This document shows, piece by piece, positions 1-7,963 of a stretch of DNA of 35,382 nt (position 1 is the stretch's first letter; the number at the start of each line of letters is the position of its first letter). The notes under the pieces are model-generated. The model did not search any database, had not been told where the DNA came from, and was given only the letters and a program-made list of their open reading frames with translations. The translations under genes and the position numbers were made by a program. Origin of the DNA: a virus; IMG/VR virus record IMGVR_UViG_3300036766_000115, positions 1-35,382 of that record. One strand, given 5' to 3'.

Positions 1-500
<500 letters not shown>

Positions 501-514
501 TTATTCCCTCACAC

Positions 515-1186
515 TTAAAATGAGTACCTGAACGAGAATCCACCCATATAGGCAGAGTCACTGCCCCTGAATGTCGATCGTCCAGTAATACCCCAGAGAG
601 CACCACCAGTCCTTAATAGTTCCCATGAGGCCACAGCATCTAACTCTGGCTTACCATAGGACGTCCAAGGAAAGTAGTCTACACCTAGGGTCTTGTTATT
701 TGTTAATCCGAAGAAAGGTATAGGCTTCTGTGTATAGTAGATCTTTGTCTCACCAGACTTTAAACTGGTAACTGCGTCTACTACAGTAGGAGCTTTCCAT
801 TCGGGTATAATGGCTTCAGCAACTATCTGTTTATCAGAATCATTTTTAATATCATCAGGAATCTGAGATCCAGCTTTGATGAGGTCATCCTTATTAAGAG
901 TAACAATAGTACCACACTCTTTACAAGGTTTACATGCATAAGTACCACATGGAGTAGAAATTACTTCTGCTGAGTCAGTTCCAGCTGATACCAGTTCCTT
1001 CTTCTCATGCCTAGCTTTTTCAGCACCCTTGGTTTCAGCTGCTGGAGTAAATGGAGGCTTGGGAGGATCGGTATACTTGATTACAGGATGAGTCCACATC
1101 CAATAAAGCATAAGAGATAGCACCAATACTGCTATCCAGGCAAAGTAGCTATGTGCAGCCTTCAGAAAATCTGTAATCTTTTCCAT
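515..1186 (-). CDS. Membrane-anchored envelope protein of the lysis region (unknown function)
   Basis: I start the protein at the ATG at 1186 (MEKITDFLKAAHSYF), because AGGAGG lies seven bases upstream; the frame is open further back to 1249 but overlaps the preceding gene without an SD. Residues about 14-29 form one transmembrane helix. A Pro-rich, then charged linker follows, and a cysteine cluster (CGTYACKPCKECG) lies about residues 78-91. The C-terminal third looks beta-rich and ends FSFRYSF, the aromatic-terminated pattern typical of outer-membrane strands. Topology and position next to holin- and peptidase-like genes suggest an envelope or lysis accessory role (spanin-like function is one option), but no family was recognised. 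Confidence 0.8.
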   Translation of the reverse strand: MEKITDFLKAAHSYFAWIAVLVLSLMLYWMWTHPVIKYTDPPKPPFTPAAETKGAEKARHEKKELVSAGTDSAEVISTPCGTYACKPCKECGTIVTLNKDDLIKAGSQIPDDIKNDSDKQIVAEAIIPEWKAPTVVDAVTSLKSGETKIYYTQKPIPFFGLTNNKTLGVDYFPWTSYGKPELDAVASWELLRTGGALWGITGRSTFRGSDSAYMGGFSFRYSF

Positions 1187-1205
1187 CGAGAGTCCTCCTA
1201 TGAGC

Positions 1206-1640
1206 TCATTCCTGAGCTGGTCCAGTATCTCCTGCTGATCCGGTATCACCCTTCTTTATTGTGGTAGCTGTAGTCGTAGAATCAGTAGTCTTTATTGTGG
1301 TAGCTGTAGTAGTAGAATCAGTAGTCTGTCCCATCTTAGCTAGCACCATTTTGATTACTGCATCGGGTGCAAGAAAACATAGGATCAGTACCCCAAACAT
1401 ATAGATCCATCCCTGAGGAATATCAGGGATAGGATCATCAGCACCCATAAGTGATATAGCCTTTGTATATGCCATTGAAAACTTATGGAGCATTGTAGTG
1501 ATGAGCATGAAGAGTATAACCTTCTTATCACTAAAGGATCCGTTAGTACCCCTGAACATATCAAAGATATCTCTAACTATCTCTGATATATAAGTTATAA
1601 GTCCATTTATCTTATTGCAAATCCAATCCAATTTAGTCAT
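1206..1640 (-). CDS. Holin-like two-TM membrane protein with a collagen-like C-terminal tag
   Basis: The 144-residue protein starts at an ATG preceded by AGGAGAAGGAT. It has an amphipathic N-terminus and two hydrophobic segments, about residues 40-62 (VILFMLITTMLHKF region) and 78-98 (WIYMFGVLILCFLAP region). This topology and the lysis-type neighbourhood fit a holin, but no holin family signature is visible. The C-terminus is odd: a 12-residue Thr-rich unit (TDSTTTATTIK plus one residue) occurs twice from a 36-bp tandem duplication, followed by KGDTGSAGDTGPAQE, which matches the GDTG repeats of the collagen-like gene at 1-500. The gene lies between an inserted endonuclease (9 bases upstream) and the envelope protein downstream. 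Confidence 0.78.
   Translation of the reverse strand: MTKLDWICNKINGLITYISEIVRDIFDMFRGTNGSFSDKKVILFMLITTMLHKFSMAYTKAISLMGADDPIPDIPQGWIYMFGVLILCFLAPDAVIKMVLAKMGQTTDSTTTATTIKTTDSTTTATTIKKGDTGSAGDTGPAQE
1254..1325 (-). repeat. Two tandem 36-bp units inside the holin-like gene
   Basis: Units at 1254-1289 and 1290-1325 are identical except for one base (tcgt versus tagt). Each encodes the 12-residue Thr-rich segment TDSTTTATTIK plus one residue. The in-frame tandem duplication suggests a flexible, length-variable linker. Confidence 0.9.
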
Positions 1641-1649
1641 ATCCTTCTC

Positions 1650-2369
1650 CTAGATTAGCATCAGATTCTTCTCAGTCCATAAAGAATACTTTATGCCAAG
1701 AGTTACACAATATTGTTTAGCAGCAATAGATTTTGCTACTACTTTCTCGTCTAATAAAAAGCGTTCAGGTTTTACTTCTATCAGTTCCTGAGAGTTATCA
1801 ACATATGTAACAAGTATATCTGGAATATAAGTATGAGTGTCATCTTTGAAAATATAAGGAATACGAAATGGGTCACACTGATAGGATTTAACAATTGAAA
1901 GCTGGTCAAGTATTTGATATGCTATTAATTCATAGCTGGAACGATATCGTATACTACCAGCTTTGTTAGAGGTATATAAACCAGTCTTAAATGCACCAGA
2001 ACCATGTCCAGGAGATTTTAATCCTGTAGCATAGGCTAACTTCAATGAAGTTACTCTCTTAATTTTAGACTCTGTGGATTGACATGCACCTTTCTTTGCT
2101 GTCTCTGATTGTAGTATACGTCGACTAAGAGTCATATGTGCTGAAGTTGAACATGAGATACTACAATACTTATTGAATCCTCTGGTAAGATCCTTAAATG
2201 TGGACTGTGTACCACATTCTAGGCAAATACCATCTATCTCAGACTTTCTTAGATATTTATTGTAATAGTCTAATGGGTTAATATGATGTGACATTACTAT
2301 ATGTCGACCAAGAGACTTACAATCTTGTCCACATATTGCACATATCTTTATATTAGAGTATTGTCTCAT
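1650..2369 (-). CDS. Free-standing homing-type endonuclease: MucR-like zinc finger plus TnsA-like PD-(D/E)XK nuclease
   Basis: The start is the ATG at 2369 (MRQYSNIKICAICG). It overlaps the TGA of the upstream peptidase gene as ATGA; a longer TTG-start reading would only re-read the peptidase C-terminus. The N-terminus has a CxxC...H...H finger (CAICG, GRHIVMSHH) of the Ros/MucR type, then a second Cys cluster (CLECG, CSISCS). The C-terminal about 100 residues hold a nuclease core: YRSSYEL (Glu), YIPDILV (Asp) and LIEVKPE (ExK), the E-D-ExK order seen in TnsA-type nucleases. A paralogue is at 33583-34332 with a closely matching core. Both lie between structural or lysis genes, as expected for mobile homing genes. 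Family placement is from motifs; homing itself is inferred. Confidence 0.82.
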   Translation of the reverse strand: MRQYSNIKICAICGQDCKSLGRHIVMSHHINPLDYYNKYLRKSEIDGICLECGTQSTFKDLTRGFNKYCSISCSTSAHMTLSRRILQSETAKKGACQSTESKIKRVTSLKLAYATGLKSPGHGSGAFKTGLYTSNKAGSIRYRSSYELIAYQILDQLSIVKSYQCDPFRIPYIFKDDTHTYIPDILVTYVDNSQELIEVKPERFLLDEKVVAKSIAAKQYCVTLGIKYSLWTEKNLMLI

Positions 2370-2965
2370 GAAATATCTATATGGCAACAGTTATTTGCAG
2401 GTTCAACTGTGATATTGCGAATGCCGACGCCGGCATTCTTGGCATTAGTGAGATATTTTACCACTTGATTAAGATCCGTATGAACATACTTTGGATCATT
2501 AATGTCATGTATATTTCCTGAGAAATCAATTGGACATGGCTTTGGGTCATCAAGTGCTTTAATATGTGGACTAGGATTGATTACCTGTCCTCGTTTGCTA
2601 ACACCATCGACTACATAGTTAGCAATACATATGGCACTGATAGGTGGATTGATCTTAGCACCCTTCTTACCATTAGAATCAGAGAACATCTGGAGTAGCC
2701 CCGACCATACTCTCTGCCACCAGTAGATGCTGCCATATCCATCTACGAATGCTTGAACATTGATAGCCTGTCCTACCTTGAACTCAGGATAAGTGATCTT
2801 CCATTGTGTTGCATACTTGATAATAGTGTCAAGCTGTCCCTGTGGTGAACTATGTCCACGGGTGACAGAACAGATAAGATTCTCTGGTAGTATAAAAGGT
2901 TCTATTTTATCAATTATGCTTCGTTGATGGTTATCAATGACAGCTGTTGCACGTATTTCGATCAT
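2366..2965 (-). CDS. Putative M15-like zinc peptidase (endolysin candidate)
   Basis: The 199-residue protein begins at an ATG with a strong SD (AGGAGGAGTGATCT). It has no signal peptide or transmembrane segment. The candidate M15 metal-binding pattern is His134 in NPSPH, Asp147 in CPIDFSG, and His195 in NCCHIDI, with Glu188 as a possible catalytic acid; M15 peptidases use His-Asp-His ligands, the last in a terminal H-x-D/V motif. The N-terminal VTRGHSSPQGQLDTI segment resembles the region before the first M15 ligand. Such enzymes cut peptidoglycan stem peptides and serve as endolysins. The spacing between His134 and Asp147 is longer than the classic HxxGxxxD, so the assignment is tentative. 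Its position beside holin-like and coiled-coil/TM genes supports a lysis role. Confidence 0.6.
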   Translation of the reverse strand: MIEIRATAVIDNHQRSIIDKIEPFILPENLICSVTRGHSSPQGQLDTIIKYATQWKITYPEFKVGQAINVQAFVDGYGSIYWWQRVWSGLLQMFSDSNGKKGAKINPPISAICIANYVVDGVSKRGQVINPSPHIKALDDPKPCPIDFSGNIHDINDPKYVHTDLNQVVKYLTNAKNAGVGIRNITVEPANNCCHIDIS

Positions 2966-2998
2966 AGATCACTCCTCCTATAAAAAGCGTCGTGTGAG

Positions 2999-3109
2999 TT
3001 ACAGTAATGCTGCTATTACTCCTGCAACTAGCCACACCATGAACCAGAATCCGATACCGGCCACAAATATCACTGGCCAGATCATCCGCTTTATACGAGC
3101 AGCAGCCAA
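2999..3109 (-). CDS. Possible tiny membrane peptide of the lysis cassette
   Basis: A 36-codon frame opens with TTG at 3109, two bases past the stop of the upstream gene, and ends at the TAA at 3001-2999. An internal ATG at 3085 would give 28 residues. The product has a basic start (LAAARIKR) and then an almost wholly hydrophobic stretch (IWPVIFVAGIGFWFMVWL and on), so it could be a one-helix membrane peptide. It fills most of an otherwise empty 146-base gap between two lysis-type genes. No good SD is visible for either start; coupling to the upstream gene is possible. Short length keeps this uncertain. Confidence 0.4.
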   Translation of the reverse strand: MAAARIKRMIWPVIFVAGIGFWFMVWLVAGVIAALL

Positions 3110-3111
3110 TG

Positions 3112-3660
3112 TTACTTTATGGTTCCTGTCATCCCCGATTTGAGGATAGGTACAAGCTTCTCTACAACCCATGATTTAGCTCCCAGGAGTAAGAGTAGAC
3201 CCAAGAATGTCAGTCCAGAGAGTACAAGTGCGATGAGAGCTTTTCTGACAATCTTTTTAGAGTCCTCACTACAGTCACTGAATACCTTGAGTATTGGAGC
3301 AGACTTATTAAGAAGCTCAACTGTATCCTCATCTATGTTGAGAGTATCAATCTTCTTAGTAAGTTCTTCCTTGACTTGATTGAGCTGTGTCTCATGTATA
3401 TCTTTTTGTTCAGATATGAGATCAATAGCATCCTGGATCTTCATATCCAGCTGTTCTATCCGTTCAGCCATCCTCTTACGTTCTTCCAGAGTTTGTGCCA
3501 TACGCTCTTCTATGCGTGATACTTCTTGCAATATAGTAGTCATTCTTTCGAATGCCTTACCTATATCAGTATGCATTCTACCAACGTTATCGGTAAGAGC
3601 CTGTACGCTACCCTTTATCTCTCCGATCTCAACAGAGAGTGAAGACGGTAGTTCTGCCAT
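3112..3660 (-). CDS. Coiled-coil protein with C-terminal transmembrane helix (XhlA-like architecture)
   Basis: The 182-residue protein starts at an ATG preceded by GAGGTAACCATCCC. Residues about 10-115 are a long heptad-rich helix (for example RMAERIEQLDMKIQDAIDLI). Residues about 140-160 form one strongly hydrophobic helix (ALIALVLSGLTFLGLLLLLG), followed by a short basic tail. This order resembles small phage lysis-associated proteins such as XhlA-type holin partners, but no family motif is decisive. It is the first gene after the hairpin at 3717-3749 and precedes the small membrane peptide, peptidase and holin-like genes, so a role in host lysis or envelope anchoring is inferred. Confidence 0.75.
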   Translation of the reverse strand: MAELPSSLSVEIGEIKGSVQALTDNVGRMHTDIGKAFERMTTILQEVSRIEERMAQTLEERKRMAERIEQLDMKIQDAIDLISEQKDIHETQLNQVKEELTKKIDTLNIDEDTVELLNKSAPILKVFSDCSEDSKKIVRKALIALVLSGLTFLGLLLLLGAKSWVVEKLVPILKSGMTGTIK

Positions 3661-3716
3661 GGGATGGTTACCTCGTACTTTATGTCGATTAATTATTCGA
3701 GAGTAAAAGAGGAGAA

Positions 3717-3749
3717 GTCCTCATGGGCATTCGTAGCACCCATGAGGAC
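3717..3749 (-). terminator. Hairpin terminator after the gene at 3761-4198
   Basis: A perfect 11-bp stem (GTCCTCATGGG / CCCATGAGGAC) with an 11-base loop lies just after the stop of the upstream gene. Read on the minus strand it is followed by the T-rich TTCTCCTCTTTTAC, as expected of an intrinsic terminator. Confidence 0.75.
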
Positions 3750-3760
3750 CATGGAAAGAT

Positions 3761-4198
3761 TTAGACGAGGAGGAACTTGATGTTCTGGATGTCAGAGATG
3801 GAGAGCTTCACGTCTTTGAAGTCGTCCTTCTTGATCTCAGGCAGAGTGATCGTGATGTCACTCTCAGCGATGCTCTGCTGTTCCTTGTTGAATCCGTCCA
3901 TTGCTGCATTGACAGCCGTGCGATCAACTGACTGCTTAGCCTTCAGTTTCTCTTCAGGTGTCTTCGTGATGTCATCATCGATTACCTTCTGGGCAGCTGC
4001 GAGAGCTTCATTGAGCTCACGGAGCTTGTACTTGATGATCAGCTGTTCCCTCTGCTTGTTGAACGCATTCAGATGGGTACCAGCTTCTTCCAGGAACTCG
4101 AACAGCTTGAATGCTACCTTACCATCCAGGTCGAGTCTCGTGAGCTTATTGAACGTTGGTACCGAGTCCAAGAGCTGACCTAATTTCAGTGTTGCCAT
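3761..4198 (-). CDS. Strongly initiated small phage protein resembling the DUF1617 pattern
   Basis: The start is the ATG at 4198 (MATLKLGQLLDSV), seven bases after a near-perfect SD, AAGGAGGAA. An upstream in-frame ATG at 4234 would only translate the SD (as KEEV) and is rejected. The 145-residue protein is helical. Its pattern, Lys/Phe-rich helix, then AFNKQREQLIIKY, a variable middle, and a closing beta-like plus helical motif (VKLSISDIQNIKFLLV), resembles small uncharacterised phage proteins of the DUF1617 type. Strong SD, C-ending codons like sheath and tube, and its own terminator all suggest high expression. Its C-terminal motif recurs in the adjacent 4255-4521 protein. Function unknown. 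Confidence 0.82.
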   Translation of the reverse strand: MATLKLGQLLDSVPTFNKLTRLDLDGKVAFKLFEFLEEAGTHLNAFNKQREQLIIKYKLRELNEALAAAQKVIDDDITKTPEEKLKAKQSVDRTAVNAAMDGFNKEQQSIAESDITITLPEIKKDDFKDVKLSISDIQNIKFLLV

Positions 4199-4254
4199 GA
4201 TTACTTCCTCCTTGAGATAGTTTTTACTACACATCTAAGAACGTAGTTAAATAT

Positions 4255-4521
4255 TCAAATTTCTATGAGCCAAGAGGATAGCTCTTTTATGTCTGCTACT
4301 GATATCTTTATACCATTGAGGTCACTTAAAGTAATCTTTGGTACTAAAAGTGACACAATAGTGTCAGGATCTTTATTTGTCTCAAGAAGTAACTGTATGT
4401 CAGAGATCATCTTAAATAGCCTGAACAATATGACTATATCAAGAAGAGAGCTAGATAGTCCCATTACACCATGAGCAGACTTCTGCAGCTTATCAATGGA
4501 TACAGATACTGTCTTAAACAA
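4255..4521 (-). CDS. Small protein coupled to the last radical SAM gene; unknown function
   Basis: The likely start is TTG at 4521, inside the end of the radical SAM gene (8-base overlap) and six bases after GGAG; no ATG is available near it. The 88-residue product has a hydrophobic central helix (about residues 22-40) and ends with ITLSDLNGIKISVADIKEL and a Trp-containing tail. This end matches the end of the next protein (SISDIQNIKFLLV), suggesting a divergent, shortened paralogue. Translational coupling to a radical SAM enzyme is a context often seen for substrates or partner proteins of such enzymes, but there is no Cys-rich core, so a substrate role is speculative. Confidence 0.65.
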   Translation of the reverse strand: MFKTVSVSIDKLQKSAHGVMGLSSSLLDIVILFRLFKMISDIQLLLETNKDPDTIVSLLVPKITLSDLNGIKISVADIKELSSWLIEI

Positions 4522-5662
4522 GAGTAGCTCCTATCTTGAGTAAATCGTCACGAGTAGCATCAAACTTTCTAGTACCAGTGACGGCATGATAAAAATCGAT
4601 GATATATGACCTACAATTTTGACCTATTAAAAAAGCGTTAACAAGATTGAAAGTCCGATGATGTATGGCTGGTAACTTGCAGAACCAGTCGTCTGGAGAT
4701 ACTTTTATGTCATCATTACGTAGAACGTTAGCCAAATGGCACCTATTACAGAAATTCTTGTCCTCACAAGTGCCACACTTAGTTGTTTCATGGTCATAGA
4801 CTGGAATCTCATGCTCTAATGTGAACTTATCTAGTGAGGACACATTCATGATATTACCTTTATAGTATGAGGACCTCTTATCCTTGAACTGAGCCCAATA
4901 TCTATGGCAAGTCCATATTTCACCTGTTGTAGAGATACCAAACAGATACTTTCCAGCTCCACATCCATAGGTTCCATTCAAATCTCTGTTGAGGTTTCTG
5001 TATGGAGAGATTGAACCAATAACCATACGATCATCTGCAGTATACGATCTTACCATAAGTTCAGCTAACGAGTAACACTGATCCTCATATATCTTCTTTG
5101 ACTCTTCACTCCAAATGGCTTCAACTACTGGTACTATACCTAGTGATCTCACACCAAGGTCATATATACGTTGAGCACCAACAGCCATGCCGTCTACATT
5201 ATCTGGAGTTATAGTCATCTCAATATGTAACTGTTTGCTACAAGAGCATATTGATTTAAACGCTTCATGATACATAATAATGTGTGACTCGATATCATCC
5301 ATAGTATAGTTACCCATATGAGTGACATCTCTCTGCTTCTGTCCATCGTAGCTAACTTGTACCATGACTCTACTCTTGGAGTCTACAAGAGATTTCAGCA
5401 CACCAGAATCGAATAGACTACCATTAGTAAAGAGCTTTATCTCTGGATACTTCTTGAGATCATCAAGCATTCTAATAGTGTCTATAATAGTCTCACTCAT
5501 CAATAATGGTTCACCACCAAATAATGATAATGTATCTTTATCCTCGAGTAAAGATATGATATGAGAAAGTACTCTCTGGTCTATATGCTCATTAGTGAAA
5601 TGCACATAACAGTATGGACACCTGAAGTTACAGGATGTTGTCAGGAATGTCATTAACTCCAT
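4514..5662 (-). CDS. Radical SAM/SPASM enzyme (fourth of four)
   Basis: The cluster-binding motif CNFRCPYCY sits at the very N-terminus (Cys11, 15, 18), with the SAM-contacting GGEP at residues 49-52. A SPASM-type C-terminal set follows: Cys234, Cys252 (GEIWTCHRY), Cys296, Cys299, Cys305, Cys308 and Cys328. At 382 residues it has the layout of anSME-like and peptide-modifying SPASM enzymes, which reductively cleave SAM to modify protein or peptide side chains. Unlike its two upstream neighbours it lacks an N-terminal extension. Its ATG overlaps the previous gene by 10 bases (ATGGAGTTAA). Substrate is not shown by sequence; context points to a tail or small phage protein. Confidence 0.9.
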   Translation of the reverse strand: MELMTFLTTSCNFRCPYCYVHFTNEHIDQRVLSHIISLLEDKDTLSLFGGEPLLMSETIIDTIRMLDDLKKYPEIKLFTNGSLFDSGVLKSLVDSKSRVMVQVSYDGQKQRDVTHMGNYTMDDIESHIIMYHEAFKSICSCSKQLHIEMTITPDNVDGMAVGAQRIYDLGVRSLGIVPVVEAIWSEESKKIYEDQCYSLAELMVRSYTADDRMVIGSISPYRNLNRDLNGTYGCGAGKYLFGISTTGEIWTCHRYWAQFKDKRSSYYKGNIMNVSSLDKFTLEHEIPVYDHETTKCGTCEDKNFCNRCHLANVLRNDDIKVSPDDWFCKLPAIHHRTFNLVNAFLIGQNCRSYIIDFYHAVTGTRKFDATRDDLLKIGATLV

Positions 5663-6792
5663 CGTTTATCCTTCCAGGCCATGATATAGAGAGCAGTAAA
5701 TAGCTTGAGTTTTGATACATTACACATATATCTCTTGCCAGAGTTTAAGTAACATCTGACTCCACAATATCTAAGTATAGGGCAGATGCTACATTTATGG
5801 TCAATATCGTCCATAGTGATCTTCTTATCCAATGGTTCACAACATCTTGTTATGATACCACCTGGATTGATAACAAAAGCGTCAGTCAATACACCACACC
5901 CTGTAGTAACAATAAAATTAGGATCATCTGTCTGAGCTAAAGCCCTAGCCAGGTCAACAGTATATAATGGGACATACTGTCTATTACCAAGTAGGTGTTC
6001 ATGGGCATCGATCAGTAGGTATGATTGCAAGGTCTGTATCTCATCGTCTGTTGGGTGGTATTCAGACTTATTCACAAGATCAAAGTCCATCTCAATCTCT
6101 CTACCTAAATCCTGTTCAAATCTTGATCTCAACCTAGGATAGTTGATAGCACCAGAACATATAGTGGACTTGATGCGAGACTTATGTTTGAGCACCTCAA
6201 GTGACCAGTCATAGACATTCTCTTGGCTATATCCAGATCGAAGTGACCCATCTGGGTCCATACTAACAGACACAAATAGCCTATCAGTATACTTTTCCAA
6301 GAGTGACATAAATCCAGAGAAGAGCTGGTATGAAATGAATAAACCAGTTGCTATTGATACCTTTGCACTAGTATTAGTGAGTAGATCATTGATGAGCGTG
6401 AGATTCATAATAGGCTCACCACCAAGCATAGTAAATGTCTGTATCTGGTCTATTGGTATCCCCTGGTTATGTATAGCTGATGTAACATCAGAGAACTGAA
6501 GTGGTAACCCTGGATGATTATCAGCATAGCAATATTTGCAAGATCCACGACATATTGTAGTACTATTAAGATAGACTTGAGTAGAGGATGGATTTACTGT
6601 TATAGCCTCAATTTTCTGTTTCAGAATATCCATGACTATTGGATTCATTCTAGGATGTATTTCTGCTGTCTTATATCTATAGTCTATGGGTATGTTCATG
6701 GGTACATCAGCTTCAATAAACTGAAAGTGACGTAAATCACATGCTATAGTTTTATTCTTAACTCTTAGTAAGACTATTTCTGGTATTTTCAT
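5653..6792 (-). CDS. Radical SAM/SPASM enzyme with N-terminal extension (third of four)
   Basis: The 379-residue protein has about 75 residues before the CRGSCKYCY motif (Cys81, 85, 88), then GGEP at 124-127. The C-terminal SPASM-type cysteines are Cys299, Cys317/318, Cys334, Cys337, Cys343, Cys347 and Cys357, including KCSICPILRYCGVRC. The N-terminal extension is a candidate peptide-recognition domain, since many RiPP maturases carry one in this place; that is inference. The gene overlaps its upstream neighbour by 35 bases and its downstream neighbour by 10. It is closest in layout to the 6758-7963 protein: same Cys positions 81/85/88 and the same CxxCPxxRxCGxxC motif, indicating an old duplication. 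Confidence 0.9.
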   Translation of the reverse strand: MKIPEIVLLRVKNKTIACDLRHFQFIEADVPMNIPIDYRYKTAEIHPRMNPIVMDILKQKIEAITVNPSSTQVYLNSTTICRGSCKYCYADNHPGLPLQFSDVTSAIHNQGIPIDQIQTFTMLGGEPIMNLTLINDLLTNTSAKVSIATGLFISYQLFSGFMSLLEKYTDRLFVSVSMDPDGSLRSGYSQENVYDWSLEVLKHKSRIKSTICSGAINYPRLRSRFEQDLGREIEMDFDLVNKSEYHPTDDEIQTLQSYLLIDAHEHLLGNRQYVPLYTVDLARALAQTDDPNFIVTTGCGVLTDAFVINPGGIITRCCEPLDKKITMDDIDHKCSICPILRYCGVRCYLNSGKRYMCNVSKLKLFTALYIMAWKDKRWS

Positions 6793-7963
6793 ATTTGTAT
6801 AGTAAGTAAGCCATACTATAGATAATGTTCAGTATAGTGACATAACAGTATAGTTGGTGATCTTGACCAACGCTACAGCTACCACCACAGACTCGTATAG
6901 CTGGACAGGTGTTACATTTATTGTGTATCTGGACTCTCTTATCCCTGAATCCAGAGCAGTCCAGATTGGTATCAAGAATATAATTGTCAGCTTCTTTGGT
7001 GAATGGCATCGTATCACAGAAGGTCAACTGTCCCTTCCAGTTGATTGTAAACCAGTTGAATCCACAGTCACACGTACGACCAATAGTGGTTGTCATTATG
7101 TGATGTGCAGCATTGAGATTAAGGAAGGTCAATGACTCTGGCATACCTGTAATAAGCTTAGAGTATTCCTGCTCAAACATCATACGTATATTCTGAGTAA
7201 CTGATGGGTCTATATCTACAAATTTCTCGTTATTATATGAGACTCCATCAAAGTTTATCTTTACCTTAGCCTGCTCGTGTAGTAGTCCTCGTAGTCCATG
7301 TATATTCCATGAGTTAGAAGTGATAGTTGACTTAATACGTATACGGGATCCGATAAGATTATGGTAGAGTCTCATCCAAGATACAATTCTTCCATCCATA
7401 GGTCTGGATGATCCTATTGGGTCTATGCTGAGCGAGACCTCTACGTTAGGTTTGAACATTATGAAATTTAATAGGTCTTGAAGGATAGTATCATCAACTA
7501 CGAATCCAGAGCATATAGTATGTTCTGCATTTGGGAAGTAGTCAATGATAAACTTTACTGTATCAAGATTAAGAAGTGGTTCACCACCTATGATAATAGT
7601 ACTGGTTATAATTGATGGTGGTATCTGATGCTCTTTCATCAGTTCAAATATCTGTGGTGGGGTAAGACATGTATCATCATGTTTATAATCAGTAGTATAA
7701 CAATATGCACAGTTAGCCTTACACCCAGCATATGGCATAATGATAAGGTTCTTGATTGATCTCTTATCAAAACGTGACTGTCTGCTACTCTGGACCTGTA
7801 GTACATTATGGGCTATCTCAGTTTCACGTCCTGAAGAATAGGATAATGGCTCAACATGAGTAAGAGTTGGCTCATAGAAGAAGTCAACTAATCTTAGATC
7901 AAATTTGAGCATGTCAAACAAATAGCTCTTATCTTTAAGATTTATGACGGCCCTATCAAACAT
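6758..7963 (-). CDS. Radical SAM/SPASM enzyme with N-terminal extension (second of four)
   Basis: The 401-residue protein starts at an ATG that overlaps the preceding gene by 8 bases. Residues 1-75 precede the radical SAM core and begin with a strand/helix pattern (INLKDKSYLFDMLKFDLRL) like the N-terminal region of SCIFF-type peptide maturases. The core has CKANCAYCY (Cys81, 85, 88) and GGEP at 126-129. The SPASM-type region spans about 298-373: Cys298, 300, 316, 350, 353, 359, 363, 373, with CNTCPAIRVCGGSC. All ligands for the radical cluster and for auxiliary Fe-S clusters are present, so it should be catalytically competent. A peptide or protein substrate is the family expectation. Confidence 0.9.
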   Translation of the reverse strand: MFDRAVINLKDKSYLFDMLKFDLRLVDFFYEPTLTHVEPLSYSSGRETEIAHNVLQVQSSRQSRFDKRSIKNLIIMPYAGCKANCAYCYTTDYKHDDTCLTPPQIFELMKEHQIPPSIITSTIIIGGEPLLNLDTVKFIIDYFPNAEHTICSGFVVDDTILQDLLNFIMFKPNVEVSLSIDPIGSSRPMDGRIVSWMRLYHNLIGSRIRIKSTITSNSWNIHGLRGLLHEQAKVKINFDGVSYNNEKFVDIDPSVTQNIRMMFEQEYSKLITGMPESLTFLNLNAAHHIMTTTIGRTCDCGFNWFTINWKGQLTFCDTMPFTKEADNYILDTNLDCSGFRDKRVQIHNKCNTCPAIRVCGGSCSVGQDHQLYCYVTILNIIYSMAYLLYKYENTRNSLTKS

